Shown: positions 52,866 through 61,220, counted from the first letter of the stretch. The stretch: 64,000 nt of DNA from Meishania litoralis (GCF_042611095.1 NZ_JBHFPV010000001.1:1302001-1366000); one strand, 5' to 3'. A program made the numbers and translations. The notes: generated by a model not told the origin, from the letters alone.

Positions 52866-54386
52866 TTATGAATCCATTCCGAAGGCATAATAATATTTAT
52901 CGGGCGACCCTTCATATACTCCTTCCAACATCACTCCGCCGTTCTTATCTTCCAGGGCTTTCGCCACATCTTCCACATCTTTTACCTTTTTACCATCGAT
53001 ATGCGTAATTATAAAACCTTCACGCATTTGGGTTTCTTTTCTGATTTTTCCGGCATACAAACGAACAACTTGTACGCCGCCATCGACACCGAGTTTCTTG
53101 GCCATACTGGACTCCAACGTTTCAAAGTCCGCACCTAAAAGATTCAAGACTTCTTTCTTTTCGCGCTTCGTAATCTCAGTAGTGCCTTTGGCATTCTCCA
53201 AGGTTACCTTGAATTCCTTTACACTGCCGTTACGTCTTACGGTCACATCGACTTTGTCACCAGGTCTCTTGCTTGCTATTATTTCTTGCAATCTTGGCGA
53301 GGTGCTCACCAAAACGTCGTCGACTTTTGTAATGATATCGCCCGGTTCGATACCTGCCTTGTCCGCGGCGCTGTTCTCGCCCACATTCTCTACCCAAACA
53401 CCTTTTACGAAATCAACGTCTTCTTCATGGGCCAAGCTGCCATCCATCGTACGAATGGTCACACCCAACATGCCACGTTGTACACTGCCATATTTAAGCA
53501 GGTCTTCGACCACTTTGGTAACGATATTGCTCGGTACCGCAAAACCATAGCCTGTATACGTTCCGGTTCTACTGGCAATCGCCGTATTGATTCCGATAAG
53601 ATTTCCTTCCAAATTGACCAAGGCTCCACCACTATTACCGGGATTGATCGCCGCATCGGTCTGAATAAAGCTTTCAACCGCGAATTTCTCCTTATTTATA
53701 TTAATGCTTCGCGCCTTTGCGCTAACGATTCCCGCGGTAACGGTAGAATTCAACCCCATGGGATTCCCTACCGCCAACACCCATTCGCCAACTTCGACGT
53801 CATCTGAATTGACCAAGGCCATTGTTTTCAAATTATCCGCCTTTATCTGCAACAAGGCCAAATCTGTCGTAGGGTCCGTGCCAATGACCGTAGCCTTGTA
53901 CGACTCATTGTTATACAAGGTCACTTCAACCTCATCGGCATTATTGATAACATGGTTGTTGGTGACGATATAACCCTTTTCGTTTATGATGACGCCAGAC
54001 CCCGTACCTATCATCGGCTGTTGCAACATGCCGCCTTCGGGCATCTGATTTTTGAACATGTCGCCAAAAAACTCCCGAAAAGGGTCGGGCAACTGTCTTG
54101 GGCTATCCATTTCGGAATGAACCCTTGTTTGGGTCGATTTGATATGTACCACCGCGTCCAATACTTTTTCGCTCGTCTCCGTAAAATCGAGAGGGGTGAT
54201 ATTGCCTTCGTTATCCGCAGTATAAAGTACGTGCTGCCCGTTCAGGCCATTTACCTGTTTAATTGTAATGGGGTCTTCTTTGCTCAAATGGTATCCTCCT
54301 ATGACCCCGAAGCTTACCACAAGTGCGATAAGTGCCGATAAGAAATATACCTTCCATCCTTTTTGTGCATTCATTTTACTTGTCAT
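52866..54386 (-). CDS. HtrA/DegQ-family periplasmic serine protease
   Basis: 506 residues. N-terminal membrane or signal segment (about 13-33), trypsin-like domain with the catalytic triad His145 (TNNHVI), Asp175 (TTDLALL) and Ser252 (GNSGG), then two PDZ domains. Degrades or refolds damaged envelope proteins. Unlinked to other heat-shock genes. A small gene with its own terminator sits directly upstream. Confidence 0.95.
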   Translation of the reverse strand: MTSKMNAQKGWKVYFLSALIALVVSFGVIGGYHLSKEDPITIKQVNGLNGQHVLYTADNEGNITPLDFTETSEKVLDAVVHIKSTQTRVHSEMDSPRQLPDPFREFFGDMFKNQMPEGGMLQQPMIGTGSGVIINEKGYIVTNNHVINNADEVEVTLYNNESYKATVIGTDPTTDLALLQIKADNLKTMALVNSDDVEVGEWVLAVGNPMGLNSTVTAGIVSAKARSININKEKFAVESFIQTDAAINPGNSGGALVNLEGNLIGINTAIASRTGTYTGYGFAVPSNIVTKVVEDLLKYGSVQRGMLGVTIRTMDGSLAHEEDVDFVKGVWVENVGENSAADKAGIEPGDIITKVDDVLVSTSPRLQEIIASKRPGDKVDVTVRRNGSVKEFKVTLENAKGTTEITKREKKEVLNLLGADFETLESSMAKKLGVDGGVQVVRLYAGKIRKETQMREGFIITHIDGKKVKDVEDVAKALEDKNGGVMLEGVYEGSPDKYYYAFGMDS

Positions 54387-54444
54387 TTTTTAATGTTTAT
54401 TAAATATTACTATGTGAAACATTTGAATTCTTGAAATCAAAACT

Positions 54445-54469
54445 GAAAAAATGTCGCTTTAAGGCGACA
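54445..54469 (-). terminator. Terminator behind the 40-codon gene
   Basis: TGTCGC / GCGACA stem with a 6-nt loop and a run of six T on the minus strand, 6 nt past the TGA of the short gene and 66 nt ahead of the htrA-type start. Confidence 0.75.
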
Positions 54470-54474
54470 AAATG

Positions 54475-54597
54475 TCATTTTCTTTCGCTGGATTTGTTGG
54501 CGGTCGGTCTATGCTTCCCTTTTCGGTCCTTACAATAATCAGACATGGGAAAAGGATTGTTAAAGCCTTCATCTTGCAACACCGTTTTGGTGGTCAA
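54475..54597 (-). CDS. Small basic protein, 40 residues, unknown function
   Basis: A minus-strand frame runs from TTG at 54597 to TGA at 54475. The product starts MTTKTVLQDEGFNNPFPMSD and ends KGKHRPTANKSSERK, strongly basic and polar, with a protein-like composition. An in-frame TAG directly before the TTG limits the start; an internal ATG would leave only 23 residues. A well-formed terminator lies 6 nt after the stop. Unrecognised family; a basic small nucleic acid or ribosome-associated protein is one guess. The TTG start is the weak point. Confidence 0.5.
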   Translation of the reverse strand: MTTKTVLQDEGFNNPFPMSDYCKDRKGKHRPTANKSSERK

Positions 54598-54996
54598 CTA
54601 CAAAAAAACAAGATATACGACCACCAATTACGATAGACCATATGCCGACTTTCCAATACGTTAAAGAACTTTGATTTCGCTCTTTACCGGACAAACCCTA
54701 TGCCAATAAAAGAATGGAAAATGCTAAAATTGTTTTAAAATTACCGCACCAAAATTAGACCGGTCGGTTTGGGCCTTGACAAATAAACCTTTTGAAGATT
54801 CGGATCGATGCAGTTCATCGATAAAACCAATGGAATAAACCATCTTTGGCCAATAGTATTGCCGAAATCAAATCTTAAAAACCGACCGTAAGGTCGTTTC
54901 ATTGATTTGCCGAAAAGTGTTAAGTTCTTAACCGTTTGTAATTAAAAAATTCCACCAACGACCAAATGCAAAATCCTTTTTTATCGTAAGTTTACA
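54598..54996. other. Intergenic region ahead of the arsenosugar genes
   Basis: About 400 bp. Contains the 18-bp palindrome at 54881-54898 and a lone GGTCGGT half-site near 54762. The glycosyltransferase promoter should be between the palindrome and the start; TAAGTTTA near 54983 is one mismatch from TAnnTTTG. No other gene seen. Confidence 0.5.
54881..54898. promoter_or_regulatory. TetR-type operator candidate upstream of the arsenosugar operon
   Basis: ACCGACC-GTAA-GGTCGTT: an 18-bp palindrome with one mismatch between halves, extended by AAA/TTT on the flanks. The same pattern with the same 4-nt spacer occurs twice in front of the tetR-like gene. Confidence 0.55.
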
Positions 54997-55011
54997 TTGT
55001 ATCGTCAATCG

Positions 55012-55707
55012 ATGGAACCCAAGCACGAACATACCACGGCCATTTTGGTCTTTGCCAATTCTTCAGGCGAGGAAACGAAGCGTAAAGCCATCAAATGCGG
55101 AAATCGACTTTTCGATGCGCTTACCGCCAATACCCTGAAAACGGTCAAAATGGCCGGAATGCCCTTTTTTCACCTCACGGAGACGGAGCAACGGGGAGAT
55201 TCTTTTGGCGAACGTTTTGCAAATGCCATACAATATGTCTTTGACCTAGGTTATGAAAATATCATTACCGTCGGCAACGATAGCCCGCACTTGACCAAAG
55301 TCCATCTGAAAACCGCACTGATTGCCTTGGAAACCAAAAAGGCCATTATCGGTCCTTCCGCAGACGGGGGATTTTACTTAATGGGATTGCATCGTTCCAA
55401 TTTCAAAAAATCCGTTTTTGAAGCGCTTTCATGGCAGACTTCCCGATTGCGGGAGGAAATTGTCAGTATTCTATCCGATAGCGGAAAGAAAATCACAATG
55501 CTTCCCGTCTTATTTGATATCGATACCATTTGGGATGCAAGAATAATTGCAAAGCACGTTGTGGGAATCGCGGAGAACGTATTGCGTATCATTCAATCGA
55601 TCATTTCCCCCAATCATGGAGCAAAAACTCCTCCGTCTTCTTATATCGAGACACTTTATAGCCAAAACCTTTTCAACAAAGGGTCGCCGCTTTCTTTTTT
55701 TTCCTAA
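55012..55707 (+). CDS. DUF2064 glycosyltransferase-like protein, arsenosugar-associated
   Basis: 231 residues from ATG 55012 (an earlier ATG at 54997 adds five). The core matches the DUF2064/TIGR04282 family: FANSSGEETKRKA, QRGDSFGERFANAIQYVF, VGNDSPHLTK (nucleotide-sugar-binding acid region) and GPSADGGFYLMGL. Members are found with arsenosugar biosynthesis genes and are thought to act as glycosyl or nucleotidyl transferases. About 45 C-terminal residues lie outside the family core. Starts a cluster with the AhpD-like protein and ArsS. Confidence 0.85.
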   Translation: MEPKHEHTTAILVFANSSGEETKRKAIKCGNRLFDALTANTLKTVKMAGMPFFHLTETEQRGDSFGERFANAIQYVFDLGYENIITVGNDSPHLTKVHLKTALIALETKKAIIGPSADGGFYLMGLHRSNFKKSVFEALSWQTSRLREEIVSILSDSGKKITMLPVLFDIDTIWDARIIAKHVVGIAENVLRIIQSIISPNHGAKTPPSSYIETLYSQNLFNKGSPLSFFS

Positions 55708-55742
55708 TCTTTTTTCCCTTATAAAAATTCCCTAGGAATCAT

Positions 55743-55754
55743 GGCCTCGAGGCC
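55743..55754. repeat. Perfect 12-bp palindrome
   Basis: GGCCTCGAGGCC in the 84-bp gap between the glycosyltransferase and the AhpD-like gene. Could be a protein-binding site or mRNA hairpin; no partner copy seen. Confidence 0.4.
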
Positions 55755-55791
55755 TTGGTTTTCCAATTAATCAATTATTAAATAACAACAC

Positions 55792-56127
55792 ATGGCAAAT
55801 ACATATTATGACGCAGCCGATTTGCGCAAATTCGGAAAGATTACGGAATGGAGCGAAGAGCTCGGTACTAAATTTTTCGATTACTACGGAAAAGTATTCG
55901 AGGAAGGTGCGCTTTCGGCCCGGGAAAAATCATTGATCGCCCTTGCAGTGGCCCATGTGGTCAAATGCCCCTATTGCATCGATGCCTATACCAAGGACGG
56001 ACTTGAAAAAGGCATCACCAAAGAAGAAATGATGGAAGCCGTTCATGCCGGTGCCGCCATCGAAAGCGGGGCCACCCTCGTACATGGGGTACAAATGATG
56101 AACAAGTACAATAAGTTAAGTATGTGA
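55792..56127 (+). CDS. Arsenosugar biosynthesis-associated AhpD-like peroxidase-family protein
   Basis: 111 residues of the carboxymuconolactone decarboxylase/AhpD fold. The redox pair is Cys59-Pro-Tyr-Cys62, and a HAGAAIESGATLVHGVQMM stretch follows. The exact variant is the small protein that regularly accompanies ArsS. It may reduce or protect an intermediate; the reaction is not established. Confidence 0.9.
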   Translation: MANTYYDAADLRKFGKITEWSEELGTKFFDYYGKVFEEGALSAREKSLIALAVAHVVKCPYCIDAYTKDGLEKGITKEEMMEAVHAGAAIESGATLVHGVQMMNKYNKLSM

Positions 56128-56141
56128 TGAAGTACAAAGTG

Positions 56142-56186
56142 CGAAGTACGAAATACTAAGTTTGACAAATGTGTCTTCGTACTTCG
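56142..56186 (+). repeat. Hairpin between the AhpD-like gene and arsS
   Basis: CGAAGTACGAA (56142-56152) pairs with TTCGTACTTCG (56176-56186), an 11-bp perfect stem with a 23-nt loop; AAGTAC words repeat ahead of it from the stop codon onward. No U tract, so not a normal terminator. Confidence 0.55.
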
Positions 56187-56264
56187 TATCTATTTCAGGT
56201 ACATTAGTCCCTTTATATCATATTGCTTGTTAATCGATAACAAGTATATTTTAGACAACATCAG

Positions 56265-57320
56265 ATGGCTACAAAATCGTTAAAGGCTAGGCAAGAAGCA
56301 CTCGCCCAAAAAAACAAACAGCTTGAAATATTGAACGGAGGTCTTTTCGCCGATGGCGAACTGCCCTATTTCAAGGATAAAATCGCCAACATCGGCCGAT
56401 TTCCGCTACGGCCAAAAAAATTGGAAATTCTACAGATCAACATAGGTTACATGTGCAATCAGGTCTGTGAACATTGTCATGTCGATGCGGGCCCTGACCG
56501 AAAGGAAATTATGACGCGCGAAACGATGCAACTTTGTTTGCAGGTCATTAAGAACACTGGGGCGCATACTTTGGATCTAACGGGAGGCGCCCCTGAAATG
56601 AATCCAAATTTTCGATGGTTTGTAGAAGAAGCGGCCAAGGCGGGCATCAAGGATTTTATCGTACGCTCGAACCTGACCATCATTCGGGCCAACAAAAAAT
56701 ACCACGATTTGCCCGAATTCTTCAAAAAACACAATGTTCATGTCATTTCCTCGATGCCACACTACACCCGTGGGAAAACTGACAAACAACGTGGCGACGG
56801 TGTTTTTGACAAATCGATAAAGGCCCTGCAAGAATTGAACGCCGAGGGGTACGGCATGCCCGACAGTCCGTTGCGGCTAGATTTGGTCTATAATCCTTCC
56901 GGGGCCTATTTGCCCGGTAACCAATCGGCCATGGAAAAAGACTTCAAAAAAGCCCTGAAAGAAGATTTCGACATACGGTTCCATAATCTTTTTGCCATTA
57001 CAAATCTGCCCATTGCCCGGTTTTTGGATTATTTGATCGCCTCGGAAAATTATGAGGATTATATGTATGCACTCGTGGATGCCTACAACCCGGCAGCCGT
57101 CGAGAATGTGATGTGCACCAATACCATTTCGGTCAGTTGGGACGGTTGGCTTTACGATTGCGATTTCAACCAGATGCTCGATTTGAAAGTGGCCAGCAGG
57201 GTGAAGCATTTAAAAGACTATAATGAGGCTATATTGAACGATAGAGACATTGTTATTTCCCAGCATTGCTACGGTTGTACCGCAGGTGCGGGCAGCAGTT
57301 GTCAAGGAACCGTGACGTAG
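56265..57320 (+). CDS. arsS: Radical SAM protein ArsS, arsenosugar biosynthesis
   Basis: 351 residues, full length. The radical SAM [4Fe-4S] site is Cys64-x3-Cys68-x2-Cys71 within MCNQVCEHCHVDAGP, an ArsS hallmark. The C terminus carries a second Cys-rich motif (CYGCTAGAGSSC), as is typical. All Cys positions are Cys, so no selenocysteine is needed in this homologue. ArsS forms the C-As bond to the adenosyl moiety of SAM to make the arsenosugar precursor after methylation by ArsM. No arsM is in this window. Confidence 0.93.
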   Translation: MATKSLKARQEALAQKNKQLEILNGGLFADGELPYFKDKIANIGRFPLRPKKLEILQINIGYMCNQVCEHCHVDAGPDRKEIMTRETMQLCLQVIKNTGAHTLDLTGGAPEMNPNFRWFVEEAAKAGIKDFIVRSNLTIIRANKKYHDLPEFFKKHNVHVISSMPHYTRGKTDKQRGDGVFDKSIKALQELNAEGYGMPDSPLRLDLVYNPSGAYLPGNQSAMEKDFKKALKEDFDIRFHNLFAITNLPIARFLDYLIASENYEDYMYALVDAYNPAAVENVMCTNTISVSWDGWLYDCDFNQMLDLKVASRVKHLKDYNEAILNDRDIVISQHCYGCTAGAGSSCQGTVT

Positions 57321-57394
57321 GGCCAAATTCCCCTCTTTTCCACAACTTTTCGTGTTGAAACACACTCCTGTAAAGACAAAAAACAAGGTTCATG

Positions 57395-57412
57395 ACCTAC
57401 CAATAGGTCGGT
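57395..57412. promoter_or_regulatory. TetR-type operator candidate between arsS and the regulator
   Basis: ACCTACC-AATA-GGTCGGT, the same 18-bp plan as 54881-54898 with one mismatch between halves. 147 bp before the regulator's ATG. Confidence 0.5.
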
Positions 57413-57519
57413 TGCCTCTTTTTTGAATGGATCCTTTCCAAATTTCTGCGCATTTCGTCGAAAAATAGTTCCAAATAGCGACAATCGTCCAACAAATTCA
57501 ACTTTACGGAGTTATTGTA

Positions 57520-57537
57520 ACAGACCAGGTGGTCGAT
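57520..57537. promoter_or_regulatory. TetR-type operator candidate overlapping the regulator's leader
   Basis: ACAGACC-AGGT-GGTCGAT, one mismatch per half from the consensus, spacing of four. It sits 21 bp before ATG 57559 and covers the GTG at 57529, which makes that GTG an unlikely start. Confidence 0.5.
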
Positions 57538-57558
57538 ATTAAAAACAACCCGAATCTT

Positions 57559-58176
57559 ATGGAAAAAAACTTAAAACGATTGGCAACGATGCAGCGCATG
57601 GAGGTCAAAGGCCTTGAATTATTCTATTCAAAGGGATACAGCAATACGAGTGTTGATGATATCTTAAAAGAACTTTCGCTTTCGAAAGGTGCTTTCTATT
57701 ACCATTATGAATCAAAAGAGGATTTCTTCATCCAGATTATTCAAAACCTATTGGTGCGCAAGGTGTATAGTATGTTGATCGAACCCATTGAGGGCCATGA
57801 GAACCCGTTGCAGTTGATAACCAATTGTTTTGACGAAGCATTGGAGTGCGCCGTTCATAATGAAATGGATTATGGATTTTTGCTGAGCAACTTCCTAAAT
57901 GAGTTCAATGGAAGAAATGCGAGAATAATGGCCCCCTTGAACGATATTCTTAAGGTTTGGGAAGTTAATTTGGTGTCAGCCATACAGCGTGGGAAGTTCA
58001 ATGGCTTTGTCGATAGACATGTTGACAGCGAAGGGGCCGCCGTTTATTTGATGAGTTCATTTATAGGCATTCGAACCTTAATGGTCGAATCATCACCTAG
58101 TGCCCGAAAGTATCGTTTTATGGCCCAGTTGAGGCAATATTTTAAATCTATCGAGGCCAGTCATACTTCTGTATAG
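57559..58176 (+). CDS. TetR-family transcriptional regulator
   Basis: 205 residues from ATG 57559. N-terminal helix-turn-helix (LELFYSKGYSNTSVDDILKELSLSKGAFYYHYESKEDFF) and a C-terminal ligand domain without a motif I recognise. Three 18-bp palindromes of one type (two in its own upstream region, one ahead of the arsenosugar operon) are the likely operators, so it is inferred to repress itself and that cluster. The ligand is unknown; an arsenic compound is only one option. Convergent with the GT9 gene, 7 bp apart. Confidence 0.9.
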   Translation: MEKNLKRLATMQRMEVKGLELFYSKGYSNTSVDDILKELSLSKGAFYYHYESKEDFFIQIIQNLLVRKVYSMLIEPIEGHENPLQLITNCFDEALECAVHNEMDYGFLLSNFLNEFNGRNARIMAPLNDILKVWEVNLVSAIQRGKFNGFVDRHVDSEGAAVYLMSSFIGIRTLMVESSPSARKYRFMAQLRQYFKSIEASHTSV

Positions 58177-58183
58177 ATCAGGG

Positions 58184-59239
58184 TCAAGAACTTCCAAGAA
58201 TTTCTTGGGCCTTACCAATTATTTCAGCTGGGCGGATGGTTTCAATGGCTAGCTCATAACCTAATGGCATTTTATTGCCGTAAATCGATGTGGGTATCAA
58301 CGGAAATTGTTCCCTGTCTGCCAAAAGTGCATTGTTGATATCCTGCCCAAACGGATAGAACCCCGCGTATGGATGTGTCACTCCCCATAAAGTAATAACG
58401 GGAATACCGTACATGGCCGCAAGATGACCATTGCCACTATCCATGGATATCATCAGGTCCAAATTGGAAATCAAGGCCAATTCTTCCTGAAACGTAAGTT
58501 TTCCTGCAATATTCAAGCAATTGGCAAATTTTCCATCCAATTTATCAAGTTGTCCGATTTCTTTTTCGCCACCACCAAACAACAATATTTGACAGTCAGA
58601 AGTCGCATTTAGATCGCCAATGACCTTTTCCATAAGATCTAAAGGATACATTTTTCCGGTATGTGCGGCAAACGGTGCGATACCCAGCCACTTTTTCGAA
58701 CTTCGGCCTACCAGGGCCAGAATTCGATTCGTTAATTTCTCTTTTTCGAGCAACGGCGCTTGTGAGAGGTCAACAGGGAAACCCATACGCTTAAAAACAT
58801 CAGCGTAACGTTCATGGGTCGTCTTCAAAGGTTTGAAGACCTTGTTCTTTGCGGCCGTTAGCTTCTTTTTCGCTTTCCGTCCCTTATCAATTTGATAAAA
58901 CGGTACTCCGCCAACTCTAAAATAACGTACAAGTATATTACTACGCAAAACATCATGCAGATCGGCAACGGCATCAATATCAAGCGATCTCAATTCTTTA
59001 TATAATTTCCATAGGCCCAATGGCCCCTTATGTTTTCCTTTGACGTCGGCAACATTGACCTTTACATTGTTCAGTTGGGAAAACAGTGCATGAAAGTGCT
59101 GCTTGGTGAGCACTGTAATATTTACATGGGGATGTTGATCTTGGAGGGCTTTTAATACAGGAACCATCATTGCCACATCGCCCATTGCCGAAAGGCGGAT
59201 GACGAGTATATGCTTTGAACGCCTTTCACTTGATGCCAC
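58184..59239 (-). CDS. Glycosyltransferase family 9, heptosyltransferase-like
   Basis: 351 residues with the GT9 outline: HILVIRLSAMGDVAMMVPVLKAL at the N terminus, and SMDSGNGHLAAMYGIPVITLWGVTHP near residue 280 for nucleotide-sugar binding. Adds a sugar (heptose or other) to lipopolysaccharide core. Overlaps the DUF4254 gene by 14 bp, a pairing seen in other Bacteroidota. Confidence 0.92.
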   Translation of the reverse strand: MASSERRSKHILVIRLSAMGDVAMMVPVLKALQDQHPHVNITVLTKQHFHALFSQLNNVKVNVADVKGKHKGPLGLWKLYKELRSLDIDAVADLHDVLRSNILVRYFRVGGVPFYQIDKGRKAKKKLTAAKNKVFKPLKTTHERYADVFKRMGFPVDLSQAPLLEKEKLTNRILALVGRSSKKWLGIAPFAAHTGKMYPLDLMEKVIGDLNATSDCQILLFGGGEKEIGQLDKLDGKFANCLNIAGKLTFQEELALISNLDLMISMDSGNGHLAAMYGIPVITLWGVTHPYAGFYPFGQDINNALLADREQFPLIPTSIYGNKMPLGYELAIETIRPAEIIGKAQEILGSS

Positions 59240-59828
59240 GAAGCACAGGGTTTAATTCTTCGTCATTGTACATCTTCATTTGCTTATAAACCTTCATATA
59301 CTTGTTGCCCGCTTCGATATCGGACAAAAGCTGGTCGATGGCGGTCGAAAGGTCCCGTTGCTGCTCCAAAAGCACATTTAATTTTTCGCGGCATTTTGCC
59401 ACATGCTCCGGGGAGGCATCTTTGCGGTTGGCCTCTTCCCGCATGTGATAGATCTTCAACGCCAAAATGGACAACCTATCAATGGCCCAGGCCGGACTTT
59501 CCGTATTGATAGTGGCACTATCCTTGATTTCTACCGATTGGTATTTACTCAAAAAATAGCTGTCTATATATTCGACCAAATCGGTACGGTCTTGGTTGCT
59601 TGCATCGATTTTGCGCTTAAGGGCCAGAGCATCATCTGGTCTGATTTCGGGGTCTCTTATGATATCTTCATAATGCCATTGAACCGTATCGATCCAGTTC
59701 TTTCGATATAGAAGATGGGCAATATCGTTTTTGGAATATGGATTCAAAAAATCTTGCTCAACGTCATCCTTTTCGTGATATTTCCGAATACTTTCTTCAA
59801 AAATGTCAAATGCTAGCTTACTGAACAT
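59226..59828 (-). CDS. DUF4254 protein
   Basis: 200 residues from ATG 59828 (MFSKLAFDIFEESIRKYHEKDD). The promoter element TATCTTTG just upstream excludes the longer frame that would begin at 59903. Helical protein without catalytic motif; HYEDIIRDPEIRPDDALALKRKIDASNQDRTDLVEYID is typical of the family. Co-transcribed with GT9, so a role in LPS assembly is likely but not shown. Confidence 0.88.
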   Translation of the reverse strand: MFSKLAFDIFEESIRKYHEKDDVEQDFLNPYSKNDIAHLLYRKNWIDTVQWHYEDIIRDPEIRPDDALALKRKIDASNQDRTDLVEYIDSYFLSKYQSVEIKDSATINTESPAWAIDRLSILALKIYHMREEANRKDASPEHVAKCREKLNVLLEQQRDLSTAIDQLLSDIEAGNKYMKVYKQMKMYNDEELNPVLRGIK

Positions 59829-59844
59829 GGCTGCGAAATTTTGG

Positions 59845-59852
59845 CAAAGATA
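59845..59852 (-). promoter_or_regulatory. -7 promoter element of the DUF4254-GT9 operon
   Basis: TATCTTTG (minus strand), 16 nt ahead of ATG 59828; fits TAnnTTTG. No clear TTG partner. Confidence 0.5.
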
Positions 59853-59959
59853 CCTCTTATTTGCTCCATAATCGAGAATTAAGTGCTCCCACGCTTTGGT
59901 CAAAGTCCAAAAACGAAGTTTTCTTCAATGCGTAGGCCTCGATAGTTAAAGGTATCGTG

Positions 59960-60895
59960 CTAAATCAAAACATCGAATATGAAGATTAGGAAGGGAACCA
60001 AAACAGAAACCATGAGCACGATTTCCTTTATATTTTGTCTATTTATAGTTTCCACATAATTGGCGAAAAAAATGGCTGCAGGAAAAAAAGTCACCATGAG
60101 CGGGTCCGATCCTGGCGAAACAACAAGCATATTCATGAGAATGCCCAAAATGAAAGTCAAAACGGCCAACCGCATCGTTACAATCTTACCAATGCCCTTT
60201 TTACCAAGTTTGAGGAAAGAAATGACCGCCGCAACCAAAACCATTATTATATAGATGATCAATTTGGCGCTATTTTCCCAATGCAAAAAGTAGGATAGGT
60301 CGAATTTTAGTTCAAAGCCATAATGTTCTTGAAAAAAGGCTGTATGACCGATTAGGGTCAATATGCCGTAACCGATCATAAAAAAAACGAATATGCTGGA
60401 AAATGGCACCAGCCAATTTCTGATATTCTTGGGTTCGTAAATATAAATCGCGGCAAAAACCAGTACTAGAAACAGCAAGACCCATTCATAAAACAGACTC
60501 GCTATGAGTATCCATAGGGTGGCATCGAATATTTTGAGCTTCATATCTTTAAGGGAACGCAAGCTTATCAATCTTCTTGTGGCCAACAATATGAAGAAGC
60601 TACAGAAAATAGCGCTATCGTCAACAAAGGTTTCGGTAAAAACAAACATTAGAAGCCCATAGAACAGCATTGCAAACGAATTCGGGCCTGTCATCTTATT
60701 TCGTTTCGCAATAAAGTTTACCAAAAAAACACTGAAAAGCAGTATGGACAGTACAAAGGTCTTGAAAACCAATTGCGAGGGCGAAAATGTGGCTCCGGGG
60801 GAAAGAAATTGAACAATCCAGTATAAAACGAACAGAATGGTCAGAACGATAATATGATTTATGGGCTTTGTTTTGCCAAAAATGCTTGATATCAT
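59960..60895 (-). CDS. Multi-pass membrane protein, DUF6427-like
   Basis: 311 residues with about 9 hydrophobic helices and no soluble domain. Starts MISSIFGKTKPINHIIVLTI, the pattern of DUF6427 family proteins of Flavobacteriia. Function unknown. Divergent from the small gene at 60996. Confidence 0.75.
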   Translation of the reverse strand: MISSIFGKTKPINHIIVLTILFVLYWIVQFLSPGATFSPSQLVFKTFVLSILLFSVFLVNFIAKRNKMTGPNSFAMLFYGLLMFVFTETFVDDSAIFCSFFILLATRRLISLRSLKDMKLKIFDATLWILIASLFYEWVLLFLVLVFAAIYIYEPKNIRNWLVPFSSIFVFFMIGYGILTLIGHTAFFQEHYGFELKFDLSYFLHWENSAKLIIYIIMVLVAAVISFLKLGKKGIGKIVTMRLAVLTFILGILMNMLVVSPGSDPLMVTFFPAAIFFANYVETINRQNIKEIVLMVSVLVPFLIFIFDVLI

Positions 60896-60914
60896 CTAAG
60901 ATTTTATACTTTTG
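60886..60914 (+). promoter_or_regulatory. Promoter of the small membrane protein gene
   Basis: TTG (60886-60888), 18-nt spacer and TACTTTTG (60907-60914), a full match to the Bacteroidota promoter. Predicted leader of about 75 nt. Confidence 0.7.
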
Positions 60915-60995
60915 TTGCACAAATATAACCAAGTTGTAATAGTCAAAGCTGATTATAAATCAATTTATGATCAGGACTAATTTAAATCAAAAACT

Positions 60996-61220
60996 ATGTG
61001 GCGTTCTTTTTTTGAAGGTATCGAAGATTTGTTCGTTAATGTGCTCTTTGCGCCCTATGATTTTTTTAGGTTCATGGAAAACTGGTGGGCCGCGAACATC
61101 GTAAATTGGATTCTATTCTTGATTTGTTGCGTTGCGTTCGTTTATTGGATGCTGCAGTTGAAAACCTTCGATGACAACAACGAGGAGGACAAGTCGATTA
61201 CGGCACATTCCTATCTTTAG
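60996..61220 (+). CDS. Small membrane protein, DUF6341-like
   Basis: 74 residues: an amphipathic N terminus (FFEGIEDLFVNVLFAPYDFFRFMENWWA), one membrane helix (VNWILFLICCVAFVYWML) and an acidic C-terminal tail. Short proteins of this type in Flavobacteriia are sometimes wrongly labelled uracil phosphoribosyltransferase; nothing here supports that enzyme. Own promoter as listed. Confidence 0.8.
   Translation: MWRSFFEGIEDLFVNVLFAPYDFFRFMENWWAANIVNWILFLICCVAFVYWMLQLKTFDDNNEEDKSITAHSYL

Noticed and set aside
54762..54768. GGTCGGT next to GACCGG as another operator
   Set aside because: Only one half matches at the required spacing; kept as a half-site remark only.
57529..57558. GTG start giving a TetR protein ten residues longer
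   Set aside because: The GTG lies inside an 18-bp palindrome likely to be an operator, and the family normally starts near the ATG at 57559.
59829..59903. Upstream start for the DUF4254 protein
   Set aside because: A TATCTTTG promoter element lies at 59845-59852, downstream of that start, and the extra residues do not look like the family.
60996..61220. Uracil phosphoribosyltransferase label for the 74-residue protein
   Set aside because: The product is far too short and has a membrane helix with no PRPP-binding motif.
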